Assembly: GCA_017617525.1 (NCBI GenBank)
Contig: JAFZWA010000020.1
Coordinates: 1 to 51,755, forward strand
Source: Clostridiales bacterium
Lineage (GTDB): Bacteria > Bacillota > Clostridia > Saccharofermentanales > Saccharofermentanaceae
Direction of reading: 5' to 3'
Length of the DNA stretch: 51,755 nucleotides
Shown piece after piece: positions 33,129 to 42,460 of the stretch (position 1 is its first letter; each line of letters begins with the position of its first letter). Made by a program: the position numbers and the translations under genes. The notes below the pieces were generated by a model. That model saw nothing but the letters and a program-made list of their open reading frames with translations, was not told where the DNA came from and ran no database searches.

Positions 33129-34157
33129 ATGATTAAAGAAGCAATTGTTAAGATCGTAAGCAAAGAAGACCTCACATACGATGAGGCGTATGCCGTAATG
33201 AACGAGATCATGAGCGGCGAGACATCCGCCACACAGAACGCGGCTTTCCTCGCGGCCCTCTCCACAAAGAGCGCAAGAGCAGAGACCACAGCCGAGATCG
33301 CAGGATGCGCGTCGGCCATGCGTGAGCACGCGACACAGGTCGAGACAGGAATGGACGTTTTCGAGATCGTAGGAACAGGCGGAGACAACGCGGGATCCTT
33401 CAATATCTCCACAACTTCAGCGATCGTTGCCGCAGCCGGCGGCATGAAGGTCGCCAAGCACGGTAACCGTGCCGCTTCTTCCAAGTGCGGAACCGCGGAC
33501 TGCCTCGAGGCACTCGGCGTAAATATCGACCAGAGCCCGGCAAAGTGCGTGGAACTTCTTAAGGAAGTCGGCATGTGCTTCTTCTTTGCGCAGAAATATC
33601 ACTCTTCCATGAAGTATGTCGGCGCGATCAGAAGAGAGCTCGGTTTCAGAACCGTATTTAATATCCTCGGACCTCTCACCAATCCGGGTAAGCCGTCCAT
33701 GCAGCTCCTCGGCGTTTACGATGAGTATCTCGTCGAGCCGCTGGCACAGGTTCTTGTTGAGCTCGGCATCAAGCGCGGTATGGTCGTTTACGGCATGGAT
33801 AAGCTCGATGAGATCTCCATGAGCTGCCCGACAAAGATCTGCGAGATCAACGACGGCTGGTTCAGAACCACAACGATCACACCGGAAGATTTCGGTTTCA
33901 CCACATGCAAGAAGGAAGATCTCGTCGGAGGTACTCCTGAGGAGAACGCACAGATCACAAAGGACATCCTGAGCGGCGCGACAAAGGGTCCGAAGAGAGA
34001 AGCGGTACTTCTTAACGCCGGCGCATCCCTTTACATCGGCGGCAAGGCTTCTTCCATGAAGGAAGGCGTCAAGCTCGCGGCCGAACTCATCGATTCCGGT
34101 AAGGCAATGGAAACACTCAACAAGCTGATCGAAGTCAGCAACCGTCCGGAGGCTTAA
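33129..34157 (+). CDS. trpD: Anthranilate phosphoribosyltransferase
   Basis: A 342-residue enzyme that joins anthranilate to [21 protein letters not shown] is the PRPP-binding signature and [21 protein letters not shown] the anthranilate motif; [10 protein letters not shown] follows. The start ATG lies after a GGAGATACCG site. It is 3 bases from trpC, as part of the complete pathway from chorismate to tryptophan. Confidence 0.97.
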   Translation: MIKEAIVKIVSKEDLTYDEAYAVMNEIMSGETSATQNAAFLAALSTKSARAETTAEIAGCASAMREHATQVETGMDVFEIVGTGGDNAGSFNISTTSAIVAAAGGMKVAKHGNRAASSKCGTADCLEALGVNIDQSPAKCVELLKEVGMCFFFAQKYHSSMKYVGAIRRELGFRTVFNILGPLTNPGKPSMQLLGVYDEYLVEPLAQVLVELGIKRGMVVYGMDKLDEISMSCPTKICEINDGWFRTTTITPEDFGFTTCKKEDLVGGTPEENAQITKDILSGATKGPKREAVLLNAGASLYIGGKASSMKEGVKLAAELIDSGKAMETLNKLIEVSNRPEA

Positions 34158-34160
34158 GTC

Positions 34161-34943
34161 ATGACGATCCTTGACCAGCTCGCAGATCACGCAAGAGAAA
34201 GAGTGGTCCTTTCCAAAGAGAAGGTTTCCTTTGATGAGGTGAAAGCCCGCGCGTTGGAGATCGCGGATCAGTCTTTTTCCTTTGAAAAAGCACTTGCCGA
34301 AAATCCCGACATCGCGTTTATCTGTGAGTGCAAAAAGGCATCTCCGTCGAAGGGCCTGATCGCTCCTGATTTCCCGTATCTGGAGATCGCGAGATCCTAT
34401 GAAGAAGCAGGCTCGGATTGTATCTCCGTCCTTACCGAACCGAAGTGGTTCCTGGGATCCGATCAGTACCTCAAGGAGATCACCTCCGAGGTAAAGATCC
34501 CGTGTATCCGAAAGGATTTTACCGTAGATCCGTACATGATCTACGAAGCCAAGCTTCTTGGCGCGTCCGCCGTTCTTCTGATCATGTCGATCCTCGACGA
34601 AAAGACGGCAGGCGAGTACCTGAAGGTCGCGGATTCCCTGGGCCTTTCGGCACTGGTCGAGACACATAACGACGAAGAAGTAAAGCAAGCCTTAAACATC
34701 GGCGCAAGGATCATCGGCGTCAATAACAGAAACCTTAAAGACTTCACGGTCGATACCGAGAACAGTAGAAAGCTTCGTCAGCTCATCCCGAGCGACGTCC
34801 TCTTCGTTTCTGAAAGCGGCGTATCTTCTCCGGAAGATGTAAAAAACCTCCGTGAGATCGGAGCCGACGCCGTACTCGTCGGTGAGACATTGATGAGAGC
34901 AGAAGATAAGAAGAAGAGACTTGCCGAGCTTAAAGGCATCTAA
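34161..34943 (+). CDS. trpC: Indole-3-glycerol-phosphate synthase
   Basis: A 260-residue TIM barrel that closes the indole ring. ICECKKASPSKGLIA holds the catalytic Lys, followed by RKDFTVDPYMIYEAKLLGA, VNNRNLKDF and SESGV; these are all TrpC landmarks. It is monofunctional and followed by a separate trpF. Confidence 0.97.
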   Translation: MTILDQLADHARERVVLSKEKVSFDEVKARALEIADQSFSFEKALAENPDIAFICECKKASPSKGLIAPDFPYLEIARSYEEAGSDCISVLTEPKWFLGSDQYLKEITSEVKIPCIRKDFTVDPYMIYEAKLLGASAVLLIMSILDEKTAGEYLKVADSLGLSALVETHNDEEVKQALNIGARIIGVNNRNLKDFTVDTENSRKLRQLIPSDVLFVSESGVSSPEDVKNLREIGADAVLVGETLMRAEDKKKRLAELKGI

Positions 34944-34967
34944 TAAGAAGATTTGAAGGAAGGATTT

Positions 34968-35591
34968 ATGAACGCGACAAAGATCAAGATCTGCGGGCTC
35001 AGCCGCCCCGAAGATATTGAAACAGCAAATAAGCTGAGCCCCGAGTTCGTCGGATTCGTTTTCTGGCCGAAAAGTAAACGCTACGTCGATCCCGAAACGG
35101 CTTCTTCGCTGCGTTTGATCCTGGACCCGAAGATCAAGGCCGTAGGCGTCTTCGTAGACGCAAAGGTCGAGGAAGTGTCGGATCTTCTGAACCGTGGTAT
35201 AATCGACATTGCTCAGCTTCACGGGCACGAAGACGAAGATTACATCAATTCTCTTCGCCAGCTCACGGATAAACCCTTGATCCAGGCATTCCAGCTCGGA
35301 AAGGATCCGAAGGAAGATCCGAAGATGACACTTCTTCGAGCGCTCACCAGCTCTGCGGATTATGTTCTTATCGATTCCGGGATGGGATCGGGAGAGACTT
35401 TCGACTGGCGGGTCTTAGAGGGCTTTAAGAGAGAATACTTCCTCGCGGGAGGACTTGATTCCGGAAATGTCGCGGAAGCAGTAGAAAAGACACATTGCTT
35501 TGCCGTAGATGTCAGCTCAAATGTCGAGACCGACGGCAAGAAGGATAGTAAAAAGATGAAAGCGTTCGTGGACGCGGTCAGAAAGACCTGA
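34968..35591 (+). CDS. trpF: Phosphoribosylanthranilate isomerase
   Basis: A 207-residue TIM barrel that performs the Amadori rearrangement. [15 protein letters not shown] has the catalytic Cys and [36 protein letters not shown] and VDVSSNVET follow the TrpF order. The start ATG 34968 has GAAGGAAGG upstream; a TTG at 34953 would remove that site and is not preferred. Confidence 0.95.
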   Translation: MNATKIKICGLSRPEDIETANKLSPEFVGFVFWPKSKRYVDPETASSLRLILDPKIKAVGVFVDAKVEEVSDLLNRGIIDIAQLHGHEDEDYINSLRQLTDKPLIQAFQLGKDPKEDPKMTLLRALTSSADYVLIDSGMGSGETFDWRVLEGFKREYFLAGGLDSGNVAEAVEKTHCFAVDVSSNVETDGKKDSKKMKAFVDAVRKT

Positions 35592-35628
35592 AGCGAACAC
35601 GAACGAAAAAAATAGGAGGAGAAAGCTT

Positions 35629-36819
35629 ATGACAAATCCGGCAGGACGCTTCGGTATCCATGGTGGTCAGTACATTCCGGAGACCCTCATGAACGCCGTG
35701 ATCGAGCTTGAAGAAGCTTATAACCACTATAAGAACGATCCCGAGTTCAATAAGGAACTCAGTGAACTCTTTAACGAATACGCCAACCGTCCGTCACGCC
35801 TCTACTACGCAGAGAAGATGACGAAGGATCTCGGCGGCGCGAAGATCTATCTGAAAAGAGAAGATCTCAACCACACTGGCGCGCATAAAGTAAACAACGT
35901 ACTCGGCCAGGCACTTCTTGCCAAGAAGATGGGTAAGACCCGCCTGATCGCGGAGACCGGTGCCGGACAGCACGGTGTTGCTACGGCAACCGCGGCCGCG
36001 CTCTTTGGTATGGAATGTGTCGTATTCATGGGTGAAGAAGACACGATCCGTCAGGCACTGAATGTTTATCGTATGAGACTTCTCGGCGCGACCGTCATTC
36101 CGGTAAAGACAGGAACGAGAACCCTGAAGGATGCCGTTTCTGAGGCCATGCGCGAATGGACGACACGTATCTCCGATACACACTACTGCTTAGGTTCCGT
36201 CATGGGCCCGCATCCGTTCCCGACGATCGTCCGTGATTTTCAGGCGGTCATCTCTAAAGAGATCAAAGAGCAGATGATGGAAAAGGAAGGACGCCTTCCG
36301 GACGCTGTCCTCGCTTGTGTAGGCGGCGGATCTAACGCGATCGGTTCATTCTATCACTTCATCGAAGATAAAGACGTTAAGCTCATCGGCTGCGAAGCCG
36401 CAGGACGCGGTATCGATACATTTGAAACGGCCGCGACGGTCAACACCGGAAAGCTCGGTATCTTCCACGGCATGAAGTCTTACTTCTGCCAGGACGAAGA
36501 CGGCCAGATCGCTCCGGTATATTCCATCTCCGCGGGACTTGATTATCCGGGCGTCGGACCTGAGCACGCGAACCTCCACGACATCGGTCGTGCGCAGTAC
36601 GTTCCGGTCACAGACGAAGAGGCCGTTCAGGCATTTGAATACCTTTCCAAGATGGAAGGCATCATCCCGGCGATCGAGTCGGCGCACGCGGTCGCTTACG
36701 CGAGAAAACTCGCGCCGACCATGGACAAGGATAAGATCATCGTAGTGACCATTTCCGGCCGCGGCGACAAAGACTGTGCCGCGATCGCCCGCTACAGAGG
36801 GGAGGATATCCATGAGTAA
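35629..36819 (+). CDS. trpB: Tryptophan synthase beta chain
   Basis: A 396-residue PLP enzyme that condenses indole with serine. [10 protein letters not shown] at the N-terminus, the lysine motif [11 protein letters not shown] (internal aldimine Lys), [14 protein letters not shown] and [10 protein letters not shown] (PLP phosphate site) are present, and [13 protein letters not shown] completes the set. The stop overlaps trpA. Confidence 0.98.
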   Translation: MTNPAGRFGIHGGQYIPETLMNAVIELEEAYNHYKNDPEFNKELSELFNEYANRPSRLYYAEKMTKDLGGAKIYLKREDLNHTGAHKVNNVLGQALLAKKMGKTRLIAETGAGQHGVATATAAALFGMECVVFMGEEDTIRQALNVYRMRLLGATVIPVKTGTRTLKDAVSEAMREWTTRISDTHYCLGSVMGPHPFPTIVRDFQAVISKEIKEQMMEKEGRLPDAVLACVGGGSNAIGSFYHFIEDKDVKLIGCEAAGRGIDTFETAATVNTGKLGIFHGMKSYFCQDEDGQIAPVYSISAGLDYPGVGPEHANLHDIGRAQYVPVTDEEAVQAFEYLSKMEGIIPAIESAHAVAYARKLAPTMDKDKIIVVTISGRGDKDCAAIARYRGEDIHE

Positions 36820-37588
36820 GATCAAAAACGCGTTTTCAAACGGAAAAGCATTTATCGCATTTATCACCTGCGGAGACCCGGATCTTGCGACCACTGCGGC
36901 TTGTGTTAGAGAAGCCGTTAAAAACGGCGCAGACCTCATCGAGCTGGGTATCCCGTTTTCCGATCCGACCGCGGAAGGCCCGGTCATCCAGGGCGCGAAC
37001 ATTAGAGCTCTCGCCGGAGGCGTAAAGACAAAGGACGTATTCGAACTCGTAAGAAACTTAAGAAAAGACGTCACCGTTCCGATGGTATTCATGACCTACG
37101 CAAACGTCGTATTCTCCTACGGCGCCGAAAAGTTCATCGGTACCTGTGAAGAGATCGGCATCGACGGCATCATCCTTCCGGATCTTCCTTTTGAAGAAAA
37201 AGAAGAATTCCTTCCGACTTGTAAAGCACACGGCGTAGATCTCATCTCCCTGATCGCTCCGACATCCGAGAATAGAATCGGCATGATCGCCAAGGAAGCA
37301 GACGGCTTCATCTATCTCGTCAGCAGCCTCGGCGTTACGGGCGCGAGATCCGAGATCACGACGGACTTAAAAGACATCGTCGAACACATCCGTAGCGTCA
37401 CGGATACACCGGTCGCGATCGGATTCGGTATCAGTAAGCCCGAGCAGGCTGCCGAGATGTGCAAAATAAGCGACGGCGCCATCGTCGGTTCCGCGATCGT
37501 CAAGATCGTCGAACAGTACGGAAAAGACGCCCCGCCACACGTCGGCGAATATGTAAAGAGCATGAAAGACGCGATCAGAGATCTCTGA
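36812..37588 (+). CDS. trpA: Tryptophan synthase alpha chain
   Basis: A 258-residue TIM barrel that cleaves indole-3-glycerol phosphate. FITCGDPDL, the catalytic Glu in [19 protein letters not shown], the Asp in [11 protein letters not shown] and GVTGAR loops are intact. The ATG at 36812 overlaps the trpB stop and has GGGGAGG upstream. Its last codons are inside the terminator stem. Confidence 0.97.
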   Translation: MSKIKNAFSNGKAFIAFITCGDPDLATTAACVREAVKNGADLIELGIPFSDPTAEGPVIQGANIRALAGGVKTKDVFELVRNLRKDVTVPMVFMTYANVVFSYGAEKFIGTCEEIGIDGIILPDLPFEEKEEFLPTCKAHGVDLISLIAPTSENRIGMIAKEADGFIYLVSSLGVTGARSEITTDLKDIVEHIRSVTDTPVAIGFGISKPEQAAEMCKISDGAIVGSAIVKIVEQYGKDAPPHVGEYVKSMKDAIRDL

Positions 37589-37600
37589 TCGCTCTTTTTT
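37571..37600 (+). terminator. Terminator of the trp operon
   Basis: Near-perfect palindrome GCGATCAGAG-ATCTCTGATCGC followed by TCTTTTTT. It overlaps the trpA stop codon. Confidence 0.9.
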
Positions 37601-37617
37601 CTTCGATCACACGCATT

Positions 37618-37647
37618 TTGACACCAAATAAACCGATAATATATAAT
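37618..37647 (+). promoter_or_regulatory. Promoter of the membrane glycosyltransferase-like gene
   Basis: TTGACA (37618-37623), 18-bp spacer, TATAAT (37642-37647): a consensus promoter. Confidence 0.85.
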
Positions 37648-37734
37648 AACCATGCATTTTTGCAGGTGTTATCAAGTACACTTCGACATACAGAATTGTT
37701 AAATCATCAGTGTGGATAGCAAGGATCAGGAAAG

Positions 37735-39342
37735 ATGTTAGATTCAATCTCAGACCGACGGAAAAGAACCACAAAAGCGTTGATCATTGCGCTGCTTTGC
37801 GTGCTTTTCTTATTCGTCCATTTATGGAAACTAGGCAGCCTTATGGATGTCTGGAATTGTGATGAATTGGGTCTGGTGAATAACGCGGTTGCGATCAGAG
37901 ATCATGGAACGGATCGATACGGGAATGCTTTTCCGGTGTATTTGAGAAACTATTGCGGTGGACAGAGTGCCCTGTATACATACTCATTTTTGCCATTTCT
38001 GCATTTATTTGGAACGGGAAGGCTCTCGGTCAGATTAGTTATATTCTGTTATTCAGTGATCTCGGCGATCTACTGGATAAAAACTTTCTGTTACTTAAAG
38101 AAGGACGCGTATAGAAATACACTGATGATACTGGCCATCATGAGCTTGTGTCCGGTCTATGTTTTCCTCTCGCGAATAGCACTGGACTGTAATCTTATGC
38201 TGACGGTAGCGCCGGTGTTTCTTTATTACTTGATCAAAGCGATCGACACCGGGAAAACTCGGTATTTTGTTCTTTCGTCTTTATCATGTGTTCTCATTCT
38301 TTATTCTTACGTATTGTCTCATCTGATCGTTCCGATATTTGTGGTGGCGGTATTTGCTTTGCTTCTGAAAAACAAAAAAGTATCAGTGAAAAATACGGTT
38401 TTGTTCTTTGCGATCATCGTTGCATTGGCGTGGCCGCTGATCCTGTTTCAGATTGTCGATGCTTTCGGTCTTGATACCGTTAAGATCGGACCGATGACGA
38501 TCTCAAAACTGGTCAATAGAAGAAGAGATGAGATCAACCCATTAATGATGTTAACCAATCTGATCTGTTGCGTTATACCTGTTTTCGGCTGTGACGGTCT
38601 GCATTTTAATTCGATCGTGTACTTCGGAAACTTTTACTGGGTGCTGACGCCGTTTGTGATCTCCGGCTTAGTGATCAGTACGCGAAAAGCCGTGAAGAAT
38701 ATCAAGAACTCAAAATTGACTTTTAATGAACTGCAAGTAATCTGGTTCTTTTCGATTTGGTTGGCCTATTCGATCGTTTCCGTGAATGTCTACCGGGCAA
38801 ATCCGGTGTTCGTATCCACCGCGTATTTCTTGATCGTAGGACTGGTCGAAGCGTTCCATTTCTTTAAGTCGAAAAAGCACTTCAAGCCGCTCTTAGGCAT
38901 GTTTACCTTCCTGGTAGCAGTGAGCGCAGGTTCTTTTATGTGGTTTTATTTCGGAGGTGAATACAGCCGAAATTATCAGTTGTGCGATGGCACCGGCTAC
39001 GATATGACGGAAGCATTAGCGCGCGTAGATGAGATCCGGGAAGAATACGGCAACAGAGATCTGTATATATGCTATGTCAGATGTACGGAAGAGTATTATC
39101 TATATGCGAAAAACATAGATTCTCAAGATTTTTACTTTGAAGGAGACAGGTTAAGGTCTTACGACGAAATAGAAACAAACTATCAGAATAACTATTTTGT
39201 ACTGTCGAATGATTACACTGACGGATCTATCTTCATGCTCGATGAATTGCGCGATGAGACGAAAAACTGGAGAGAGGCTCTCATCGCGGATGGCTATGAT
39301 TGTGAATATGTCGGACACTACTATGTTTTGTACAAGGCGTAG
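37735..39342 (+). CDS. PMT/ArnT-like membrane glycosyltransferase
   Basis: A 535-residue membrane protein with about ten helices and a soluble C-terminal part of about 120 residues. A loop after the first helix contains WNCDELGLVNNA, resembling the acidic D-E motif of GT39/GT83 (PMT/ArnT) lipid-linked sugar transferases. Such enzymes move a sugar from a lipid carrier onto protein, lipid or wall polymer outside the cell. There is no glycan cluster around it. The ribosome site is CAGGAAAG. Substrate is unknown and the family call rests on topology and one motif. Its end faces the convergent operon at 39360. Confidence 0.7.
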   Translation: MLDSISDRRKRTTKALIIALLCVLFLFVHLWKLGSLMDVWNCDELGLVNNAVAIRDHGTDRYGNAFPVYLRNYCGGQSALYTYSFLPFLHLFGTGRLSVRLVIFCYSVISAIYWIKTFCYLKKDAYRNTLMILAIMSLCPVYVFLSRIALDCNLMLTVAPVFLYYLIKAIDTGKTRYFVLSSLSCVLILYSYVLSHLIVPIFVVAVFALLLKNKKVSVKNTVLFFAIIVALAWPLILFQIVDAFGLDTVKIGPMTISKLVNRRRDEINPLMMLTNLICCVIPVFGCDGLHFNSIVYFGNFYWVLTPFVISGLVISTRKAVKNIKNSKLTFNELQVIWFFSIWLAYSIVSVNVYRANPVFVSTAYFLIVGLVEAFHFFKSKKHFKPLLGMFTFLVAVSAGSFMWFYFGGEYSRNYQLCDGTGYDMTEALARVDEIREEYGNRDLYICYVRCTEEYYLYAKNIDSQDFYFEGDRLRSYDEIETNYQNNYFVLSNDYTDGSIFMLDELRDETKNWREALIADGYDCEYVGHYYVLYKA

Positions 39343-39359
39343 GAACTAATAGTATTTCA

Positions 39360-40139
39360 TCACTTTGTCGGATCCATCTCAGTTAAGGTGGAGTATTCTT
39401 CCTCGTACTGTTTCGAAAGCGCGGCCTGCATCTGATTTTGAATGTTCAGCTCAGTCTGGATCTCCTTAAGCTTTGCTTTGTAAGGCGCCTTCTTGGCTTC
39501 GATCCTCGAAAGGATCAGCCAGCGAAGAAGATAGACCAGGACCGCGATGCCGAAGCAAATGACAAGCCCCCACATCCCGAACTTATATGTCGCAAAAGCT
39601 GTCGCCAGAGCGATGGCGCAGACGGTAAAGATCAGAGACCACGCCTCTGGATCGCCTTCCTCGTGGGTTTCGTCCAAGGCTGCGAGCACCTGACCGACAG
39701 CATTGACGGAATCCGTAAGGGCATGTCCCGCCTTATCCTTTGTGTCCTGGATGCCGACGATATTGCTGAACTCACTTTTGGAAAGATCCGCCAGGTCCGC
39801 TTTGGTCTTTTCGATCTCGCAGTAGTCATCGTAAATACCCAGCATGGAAGAAAGCTTGGAAAAATAAGCCTTGTTTTCCGCAAGTGCCTTTTCTTCGGCA
39901 AAAGCAACTGTCTCGCGCATCTTTGTGATGTCGCACTTTTTCAGTTTCTCGATCTTCTGGATATAGGAAACCGAGTTGATCTTTCCGGCGCAGCAGACAA
40001 GTCCGCGAAGTGCCGAGAAGTTACTCGGATCAGATTCTAAGATCTTTTCGTATTTTTCTTTTGCGGAGGAAAACTCCATCATCTTAAGTGCCTGATCGGC
40101 AGAACTAAGGATTTCTACATAATTTTCTGACTGTGACAT
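39360..40139 (-). CDS. Membrane protein with tetratricopeptide-like N-terminus, Zn-ribbon lost (paralogue 3)
   Basis: A 259-residue protein, last of a three-gene reverse operon. It begins at ATG 40139 after AAGAGG. It has the MEFSSAKEKYEKILESDPSNFSALRGL block of the first gene's protein, a membrane pair at about 170-215 (WSLIFTVCAIALATAF and LVICFGIAVLVYLLRWLIL), and a charged coiled-coil C-terminus, but it lacks the N-terminal CxxC ribbon. The ribosome spacing is better for ATG than for TTG 40145. Function unknown. Confidence 0.8.
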   Translation of the reverse strand: MSQSENYVEILSSADQALKMMEFSSAKEKYEKILESDPSNFSALRGLVCCAGKINSVSYIQKIEKLKKCDITKMRETVAFAEEKALAENKAYFSKLSSMLGIYDDYCEIEKTKADLADLSKSEFSNIVGIQDTKDKAGHALTDSVNAVGQVLAALDETHEEGDPEAWSLIFTVCAIALATAFATYKFGMWGLVICFGIAVLVYLLRWLILSRIEAKKAPYKAKLKEIQTELNIQNQMQAALSKQYEEEYSTLTEMDPTK

Positions 40140-40164
40140 AACCAATACCTCTTAACCAATGACC

Positions 40165-40941
40165 CTATTCATCTGTTTCCTGTCTGTTGTATTTCCTTAT
40201 CTTCCAGATGAGGTTGTTAATGCGTTCTTCACAGCTCTTTTTCTTCTGATAATAGGGCTGCAGCTTGTGTTCGGATTCTTTCAGTCTCGTCTTGATCGAA
40301 TGCTCCTGATCCTGAAGCTCCCGAAGCTGTTTTTCCAAGGTGCCTTTTTCGGAGATCGCATTGTATCCTTTCTCAAGCACTATATCAAAAAGGTCCTTGC
40401 GACGGTTTCCTGAGGAGCCCGGCATACTCTGCACGCGCGAAAGATCCTTCTGAACGGATTCCAGAAGCACCTTAAATCTCTGCTGGCTCTCCAGTTCGCT
40501 TTGTCCCAGCTTTTCGTTGTCATAGTACTCGATGGCCGAATTGACAAGATCGGCATATAAGCGGAAATACTCCTTGTCTGCGTCAGCTGCGTTTTTGGCG
40601 CCTTCCTCGCTTCGCTTCAGGATGAGCTCTGCGCGCTTACCCGTAAGATTCGGAGAGAGTTTGATCGCTTCTGTATCTTTCCATTTACCGGCGCAAAGCA
40701 GCCGTCCGCGAAGGGCATAAAAATCTTGTGGTTCTGAAGAAAGGGCAAAAGTGAAGTAGAGGTCGGCATCGTTAAATTCTCCGAGACGCAAAGCCTCTTT
40801 TGCTTTTTGCATGGCGCTTCCGTCGAAGAGGGCATAGCCGTATGCCACACCGCAGAAGGTGCACTTATAAAGATGTCTTTCTTTATCCAGGATCAGTTCG
40901 CCGCCACAGGTGGCACAGGTGAGTTTTCTTTCGTCTTTCAT
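40165..40941 (-). CDS. Zn-ribbon protein with helical C-terminus (paralogue 2)
   Basis: A 258-residue soluble protein. The N-terminal zinc ribbon is CATCGGELILDKERHLYKCTFCG (two CxxC pairs), then a tetratricopeptide-like LGEFNDADLYFTFALSSEP stretch, then about 100 residues of coiled coil (ESEHKLQPYYQKKKSCEERI). It is the most divergent of the three paralogues and has no membrane segment. It is coupled to paralogue 1 by an ATGA overlap. Confidence 0.82.
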   Translation of the reverse strand: MKDERKLTCATCGGELILDKERHLYKCTFCGVAYGYALFDGSAMQKAKEALRLGEFNDADLYFTFALSSEPQDFYALRGRLLCAGKWKDTEAIKLSPNLTGKRAELILKRSEEGAKNAADADKEYFRLYADLVNSAIEYYDNEKLGQSELESQQRFKVLLESVQKDLSRVQSMPGSSGNRRKDLFDIVLEKGYNAISEKGTLEKQLRELQDQEHSIKTRLKESEHKLQPYYQKKKSCEERINNLIWKIRKYNRQETDE

Positions 40942-41840
40942 TTTGTGCCTCCTTCTTTCTTCTTTTCCGGATCCAGTTCTTTCAGACGGGCATATGCTTC
41001 CTCGTACTTCTTTTCGAGCTCGCGTTCTTTTTGTGCGTTTGACGAGATCTTGGTGCTGATCTTGCTTACGGCTTCTCTATGCGGCTTTTTCATGGACTCC
41101 AACTGAGAAACAAAGAATTTGCGCAGTAACAGGGCGAAGATCGCGATCACCAGCGGAATATAAAGACCAAAGACGCCGAAAATGTAAATAGATACGACTG
41201 TGCTCACAAGGATCACAGCGCTGAGAAAAAAGGAGGCATAGATATCATGATGCTCCTCATTCGTGTCTTCGGCTACGGTGGCGATCACAGATCCGACTGT
41301 CTCGCCTGCATTGGAAAAAGCCGAAGTCAGTTCGTCCTGCTTTTCGTAAATTTCCATGAGCTTTCCCAGCTGGTTTTGCTGCTTGCCTTTTAAGGAACGG
41401 TCTTCTGCAGCAAGTACTCTGTATTCATCGTAAAGAGAGACCGTGTCTAAAAGCTGAGAGAAGTATGCCGTATCTTCTTCACGGCAATTCGTAATTGCAT
41501 ACTCGATCTTTTCATACATTTTCATCAGGTCGCACTTACGAAGCTTTTCGATGCGGGAGATATAAGCAAGTGAACTGACGTGACCTTCGGCGAAGATCAG
41601 GCCGCGCAGCGCGTCAAAGTTCGAAGGATCACCTTTCAGAATGTATTCGTATTTATCTCTGGCGGCAGAAAACTCCATGCGACGGAGAGACGCTTCCGCA
41701 TCACCTAAGATATCTTCCTCGTGAAATTGCGCCAATCCGATTTTTTCCCCGCAGAACGGGCAGTCCAGGACCTCCTGATCCTTATCGACGATCAGGGCAC
41801 CGGCGCATTTGGAACATGTGTAATTTCTTAATCTAGACAT
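40938..41840 (-). CDS. Zn-ribbon, tetratricopeptide-like membrane protein (paralogue 1)
   Basis: A 300-residue protein that starts the operon at ATG 41840 (CATTAAAGAGGGAATGGGGA upstream). It has the ribbon CSKCAGALIVDKDQEVLDCPFCG, an MEFSAARDKYEYILKGDPSN block similar to paralogue 3, a membrane pair at about 205-250 (FFLSAVILVSTVVSIYIF and LVIAIFALLL) and a charged coiled-coil tail. The order ribbon, helical repeats, two helices, coiled coil is common in clostridial membrane-associated proteins of unknown role. Confidence 0.84.
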   Translation of the reverse strand: MSRLRNYTCSKCAGALIVDKDQEVLDCPFCGEKIGLAQFHEEDILGDAEASLRRMEFSAARDKYEYILKGDPSNFDALRGLIFAEGHVSSLAYISRIEKLRKCDLMKMYEKIEYAITNCREEDTAYFSQLLDTVSLYDEYRVLAAEDRSLKGKQQNQLGKLMEIYEKQDELTSAFSNAGETVGSVIATVAEDTNEEHHDIYASFFLSAVILVSTVVSIYIFGVFGLYIPLVIAIFALLLRKFFVSQLESMKKPHREAVSKISTKISSNAQKERELEKKYEEAYARLKELDPEKKKEGGTK

Positions 41841-41879
41841 TCCCCATTCCCTCTTTAATGAATCAAACCCTACAAAGAA

Positions 41880-41908
41880 ATGGTATCGGTTTTATAAGGA
41901 TTTATCAA
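41880..41908 (-). promoter_or_regulatory. Promoter of the three-paralogue operon
   Basis: On the reverse strand TTGATA, 17-bp spacer and TACCAT. It fires away from the zinc-uptake promoter about 70 bp to its right. Confidence 0.5.
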
Positions 41909-41958
41909 GGTCATTTTAGAATCGATAGCATAAACTAATTCGCGGAAGGATTTTCCAG

Positions 41959-42008
41959 TTGCGAATCGTTCGCAATTACTTGCCTCATGAAAAAGGGAGT
42001 GCTATAAT
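41959..42008 (+). promoter_or_regulatory. Zinc operon promoter with palindromic operator
   Basis: The perfect palindrome TTGCGAA-TCG-TTCGCAA (41959-41975) lies 4 bp before TTGCCT (41980-41985); a 17-bp spacer leads to TATAAT (42003-42008), with a TGC extension. The genes downstream take up zinc, so the palindrome is a candidate binding site for Zur or another zinc regulator. It does not match the B. subtilis Zur box or the AdcR box that I know. Confidence 0.72.
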
Positions 42009-42054
42009 CGGCATGGCTTAAATAGCCGAAGAAAAAAGAGAAGAGGAAGAAGAC

Positions 42055-42366
42055 TTGGAAAGCGTGAAAGGAATGAAAACAAGAAAGATCCTGTCATTGC
42101 TGCTTGCGCTCCTTGTGCTCTTTGTCATTTCCTTTTCGTCATTTTATATCGCGGTGGAAGCAAATCACGAATGCGACGGGCATGACTGTCCGATCTGCTC
42201 GATCCTTAGACAGTGCGAAGCGGTCATCCGTGTATTTAAAGAAGGAAAAACGCAGCATACCGCGCCTGTCCTTCCGGTGCTCATTCATTTCGCTGCGATG
42301 CATCTTATACCGGCTCTTATTACATCCGAGACGCCGGTTTCCCGTAAAGTCCAACTGAATAATTGA
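42055..42366 (+). CDS. Small Cys/His membrane protein at the head of the zinc operon
   Basis: A 103-residue protein with an N-terminal membrane helix (LLLALLVLFVISFSSFYIAV) followed at once by ANHECDGHDCPICSILRQC, a cluster of two His and four Cys with a CPIC pair, and a second, less hydrophobic segment (LIHFAAMHLIPALI). The His/Cys cluster would sit just outside the membrane. The position directly after the zinc promoter and before znuA makes a zinc-binding or zinc-handling role likely. The start is a TTG at 42055 with GAGGAAGAAGAC upstream; ATG 42073 is possible. I do not know a characterised homologue. Confidence 0.72.
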   Translation: MESVKGMKTRKILSLLLALLVLFVISFSSFYIAVEANHECDGHDCPICSILRQCEAVIRVFKEGKTQHTAPVLPVLIHFAAMHLIPALITSETPVSRKVQLNN

Positions 42367-42397
42367 TCCATCTTCACAGGGCAGAACTGTATCTCTC

Positions 42398-42420
42398 GGG
42401 CATAGGTATGCCCTTGTTTT
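42398..42420 (+). terminator. Terminator-like hairpin inside the zinc operon
   Basis: GGGCATA-GG-TATGCCC followed by TTGTTTTG, between the small membrane protein and znuA. The short T run makes it a partial terminator or attenuator. Confidence 0.6.
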
Positions 42421-42460
42421 GCGTTCCCGAAAAAACAAAAAAACACGGAGGTGGATGTGA

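Noticed and set aside
33417-34688. A 423-codon reverse frame opposite trpD and trpC
   Set aside because: Both forward genes are complete and conserved; this is a codon-bias shadow.
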